A stretch of 44,337 nucleotides of DNA from Rhodothermales bacterium (lineage in GTDB: Bacteria; Bacteroidota; Rhodothermia; Rhodothermales; Bin80), in NCBI GenBank assembly GCA_022821385.1, contig JAJEDR010000065.1, forward strand, positions 1-44,337. The letters are read 5' to 3'. Position numbers and translations under genes: made by a program. The notes under the pieces were generated by a model. It worked only from the letters and a program-made list of their open reading frames with translations, made no database searches and had not been told where the DNA came from. Shown one piece after another: positions 41,347 to 44,337 of the stretch; the first letter of the stretch is position 1, and every line of letters begins with the position of its first letter.

Positions 41347-44337
41347 TGCAACGTGAACGAATCCGCTGGCTAATTCTCGGTCTGGCTGTCACTTGTACAC
41401 TGACCGCAACTAGCTATGGACAAAACATCTCCTCAGATCTTAGGGGAGATGAGACACTTATCGCGCGCGGTGTGCTGGACGGTAATCTCATAGAGACCAA
41501 TTTCCGGAACCACGGTGAACTTGCACGCTGGAACGACATTCCGTTCGGTGTTTGGCCACGTGGCATTGGTGGAAGGCATATTGACGGCGTCGGCATTATG
41601 GTAGCCGGCCAGGTTCCAGGGGAAAGAACCAAATGGCGGGAATTTTTTCCGGGCGCCCGGGGCGATACAACCCTAAACCCCGTCATCCTTACATATCGAG
41701 ATTTTGGGAAAAGGTTGAGCCCGGATGGATCCCTTTGGGGATGGACCCCACTACCCGGGTTCATGAACGAAAACCGCCTGGATCCGATAACTGGACAGCG
41801 GACACCAACACCGGCATTAAGCGACGATCCCACATCGTGGCCACAATTCTGGCCTGACCGGTTGAATATTCCCGATGATCCAGGTTGGCCGGGTAACTGG
41901 AATGGTTTTTTTGGCAGGGGCGTGTTCAATGCAGATCTGGAGAGTTTTTATGTGATGGATGACTTCACAGACCTGGAGTACGCCATTGACCCCGACACCC
42001 GGAGACCCCACAGTGAATACGGAGTTTTCTACCCTAGCGCCGCAGATTCCACAATTGGCGGAATGGGGTTGCAGGCACAGGTCCGCCTCTTTCAGTGGGC
42101 AAATGTGCTTGCAGAAGATCTTATGTTCATCCTCTATCGCATCACAAACGTAACCGAAAAAACCCATACAGACCTCTACCTCGGGCAAATAATGGATTAT
42201 GGCCTGGGTAACGAAGAGGGCGATGAGAACGCTGCATTTGATCCACAGCAGGACGTAGCCTACGGCTGGGATCAGGATGGAATTGGTACACGCTCCACCG
42301 GAGGCACATATCCGCTAGGTTATACCGGTTTTGCGTTCCTGGAAAGCCCCGCCCGGGCGACTGATGGCCTGGATAATGACGAGGACGGTATCACAGATGA
42401 ATCCAGATTTAATGGGCCAGGCGTGCTCATAGAAGGACAGCTAGCAATTCTTAGTGCTGTTAGCTCAATGTATGACCTAGCCAATTTTGAAGCTTACAAT
42501 GGTCCGGTTGAGTCACGCCCCGCGTATCAGGCAGGACGATGGTGGACCGGAGATGAAAACCTGGACTGGGTTGGTTTTTCTGACGAGAACAACAATGGGG
42601 TTCTGGATCCCGGTGAAGCTTATAATAATGATGTCGGGCGTGACGGACAGGGACCATTTGATCTGGGGTACCCCGGCCCAGACGATGGCGAAGCCGATGG
42701 AATACCAACCCTGGGCGAACCCAATTTTGACGAACTGGATGTAGATGAATCTGACCAGGTGGGTTTGACCGGCTTTGACCTGCAGACGCGTCCTTTCTAT
42801 GAGAGTGGGGATAACCTGCGGGACGATGCATGGATGTGGGACAGGATCAGCAACTATGCACAGTTCCCCTTAGGCACAAAACCGGACGCTTTCAAAGCAG
42901 ATCTTGAACCTTTCATATTGTTCTCTTCCGGCCCAATCGGACTTGAATCAAAAGGGACCGATTTTTTCTCCACTGCCTGGATTTTTGGCGAAGATGAGCG
43001 TGACTTTTTCAAAAACCGGCGAACAGCTCAAAGCATCTTTAATGCTGACTACAGTTTTGCCCAGCCTCCCTTCCTACCCGCTCTCACGGCGGTCCCGGGT
43101 GACGGACAGGTGGTCCTGAGCTGGGATACCGTTGCGGTTCGAAGCTTTGACCGTTTCATTCAGGAGTTTGATTTTGAGGGATTTAAACTCTATAAAGGCA
43201 CAGACCCCCTGCTCTTCGATGCCCGCACCATCACTGATGTGGACGGTGCAGCCACTTTCTTCAAACCTATTGCGCAATGGGATCTGGTCAATGACATCCA
43301 AGGACCCGTAACCGTACTAGAAGGTGAAGCCGTCTATTACCTTGGAGACAATACGGGACTTCAATTTCACTATATCGACGAAGATGTAACCAACGGAATT
43401 ACGTATTACTATGCACTTGTGGCATATGACCGAGGGGTACGTGATTCGGAGGATGCCGCCAAAGCGGGAATTGATCCTCAGGAAAATTCATTCAATGTCA
43501 GTGTTAATCAGGCCGGGCGGTTGACTGGGTTTTCGCGCAACGCTGCTGTAGTGACACCGCGGTCTGTGCCTGCGGGCTACGTTCAGGGCGGTGCCAATGA
43601 AGATTTGAGTCGTGTAACGGAAGGCGTGGGATCAGGCTCGATTTCTGTGAGCATCATCCAGGAGACAGAAGCTGACTTTGATGGTATATACCGTATCTCG
43701 TTCTCTAGCGAACTCGTGTCAGATGTCGCTGACCTCTACGAAACGACGGCCTATGAGGTGACCAACATTGTGTCCGGTGAGGTGCTCCTTGGCCCCTCTC
43801 CGATGATTGAGGCAACTCCGCCCGCCGAAGGCTTCATCATCGAAATAAATAACGTCGAATGCCCTGCACCCCTAGGCTGCGAATTGGACGAGTTACAAAC
43901 CGGCTACCTAGCTAATGAGGGTACACAAAATGAAGTGTATGACCTGGATCCACGCACGCTAGACGGATACGACACCAACTGGCTTGCCTCTGTGGACCGA
44001 GATACTACGGCCGCCTTCCGTGCCTCACCAGACGACTACAAACTGATCTGGGTTTCCCCCAGCGACTCCCTGTATCGTCCACCGCGCTTTTTTGGGTATC
44101 TGCGCGAAGAGGTGCCCATCTTCGCAATAAACGAAACAAAGGGAACACCTGCCGAACTGTTCATGCAGGACACCAATGGCAGCAGGGTATTTGATGCCGG
44201 TGACCACGCGATCATCGCTGAAAGACCTACCGGACGTGGCCCCTGGCGTTTTCGTTACCGTATCAGGTTCAGCACTGCGGATGGAGGTAGCTCTATTGCC
44301 CCTTCCGCAGGAAACTCTTTCCACGTGAGTTCAAGAA
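41346..44337 (+). CDS. Partial large exported protein, partner of the SusC-like receptor
   Basis: An uninterrupted frame starts at the ATG in a TAATG overlap with the receptor gene and runs off the right edge, giving more than 990 residues. It begins with a signal peptide (IRWLILGLAVTCTLTATSYG, then QNISS). It is rich in Trp, Pro, Gly and acidic Asp-Gly loops such as GLDNDEDGITDES, GYDTNWL and DENNNGVLDPGE. A FnIII-like segment around residues 575-700 reads ALTAVPGDGQVVLSWD. I do not know a named family. Long proteins of this look sit directly after TonB receptors in Balneolota and Rhodothermota genomes, as I recall. A T9SS domain at the missing C-terminus would be expected but cannot be seen. 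Confidence 0.85.
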   Translation, partial: MQRERIRWLILGLAVTCTLTATSYGQNISSDLRGDETLIARGVLDGNLIETNFRNHGELARWNDIPFGVWPRGIGGRHIDGVGIMVAGQVPGERTKWREFFPGARGDTTLNPVILTYRDFGKRLSPDGSLWGWTPLPGFMNENRLDPITGQRTPTPALSDDPTSWPQFWPDRLNIPDDPGWPGNWNGFFGRGVFNADLESFYVMDDFTDLEYAIDPDTRRPHSEYGVFYPSAADSTIGGMGLQAQVRLFQWANVLAEDLMFILYRITNVTEKTHTDLYLGQIMDYGLGNEEGDENAAFDPQQDVAYGWDQDGIGTRSTGGTYPLGYTGFAFLESPARATDGLDNDEDGITDESRFNGPGVLIEGQLAILSAVSSMYDLANFEAYNGPVESRPAYQAGRWWTGDENLDWVGFSDENNNGVLDPGEAYNNDVGRDGQGPFDLGYPGPDDGEADGIPTLGEPNFDELDVDESDQVGLTGFDLQTRPFYESGDNLRDDAWMWDRISNYAQFPLGTKPDAFKADLEPFILFSSGPIGLESKGTDFFSTAWIFGEDERDFFKNRRTAQSIFNADYSFAQPPFLPALTAVPGDGQVVLSWDTVAVRSFDRFIQEFDFEGFKLYKGTDPLLFDARTITDVDGAATFFKPIAQWDLVNDIQGPVTVLEGEAVYYLGDNTGLQFHYIDEDVTNGITYYYALVAYDRGVRDSEDAAKAGIDPQENSFNVSVNQAGRLTGFSRNAAVVTPRSVPAGYVQGGANEDLSRVTEGVGSGSISVSIIQETEADFDGIYRISFSSELVSDVADLYETTAYEVTNIVSGEVLLGPSPMIEATPPAEGFIIEINNVECPAPLGCELDELQTGYLANEGTQNEVYDLDPRTLDGYDTNWLASVDRDTTAAFRASPDDYKLIWVSPSDSLYRPPRFFGYLREEVPIFAINETKGTPAELFMQDTNGSRVFDAGDHAIIAERPTGRGPWRFRYRIRFSTADGGSSIAPSAGNSFHVSSR

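Overview
The window reads as a chromosomal contig from a member of the Rhodothermota/Balneolota side of the Bacteroidota superphylum, probably marine or host-associated. The evidence is indirect: two proteins end in T9SS-type sorting domains (NYPNPFNP start, GTYIYR/GVYLYR end), there is a SusC-like receptor with a carboxypeptidase-regulatory-like N-domain, SecD and SecF are separate genes (they are usually fused in Bacteroidia), and Shine-Dalgarno signals are weak. Genes are densely packed and several pairs overlap by a few bases. No rRNA, tRNA, CRISPR array or intact insertion sequence was seen.

Layout. Positions 1-3500 hold a partial GIY-YIG-like gene, a BtuD-like ABC ATPase, a cobalamin adenosyltransferase and an M23 peptidase. 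Positions 3465-8066 (minus) hold a ten-Asp-box sortilin-like secreted protein, a lipoprotein and thymidylate kinase. Positions 8407-11236 (plus) hold a TonB-dependent receptor followed closely by a SAM hydrolase of the DUF62 family. Positions 11531-12928 (minus) encode a T9SS-exported protein with two Cache-like domains. Its promoter region carries five direct repeats spaced exactly 11 bp apart.

The centrepiece is a single 3435-residue polyketide synthase (13516-23823). I read it as KS-AT-DH-cMT-psiKR-ER-KR-ACP followed by a second KS and a badly eroded AT. The second AT has lost its GHSxG serine and about 80 residues covering the small subdomain, while the second KS keeps its Cys-His-His triad. 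The protein then stops against a convergent gene, with no ACP, thioesterase or other release domain after that KS. The first eight domains look like an iterative, fully reducing, C-methylating synthase, so a methyl-branched fatty-acid-like product is a reasonable guess. The role of the terminal KS is open.

Positions 23818-29720 (minus) form a likely housekeeping operon: secD, secF, a STAS protein, purA and an orphan histidine kinase. Positions 30106-31809 (minus) encode an SGNH hydrolase with TPR-like repeats. Positions 31960-44337 (plus) look like an uptake locus: a LacI regulator, an ASPIC/UnbV lipoprotein, a TPR lipoprotein, a T9SS-exported protein with a CBM9-like domain, a SusC-like receptor and a large exported partner that runs off the window. 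The last three genes are chained by TAATG stop/start overlaps, and the promoter region before them contains three inverted repeats, one of them LacI-operator-like.
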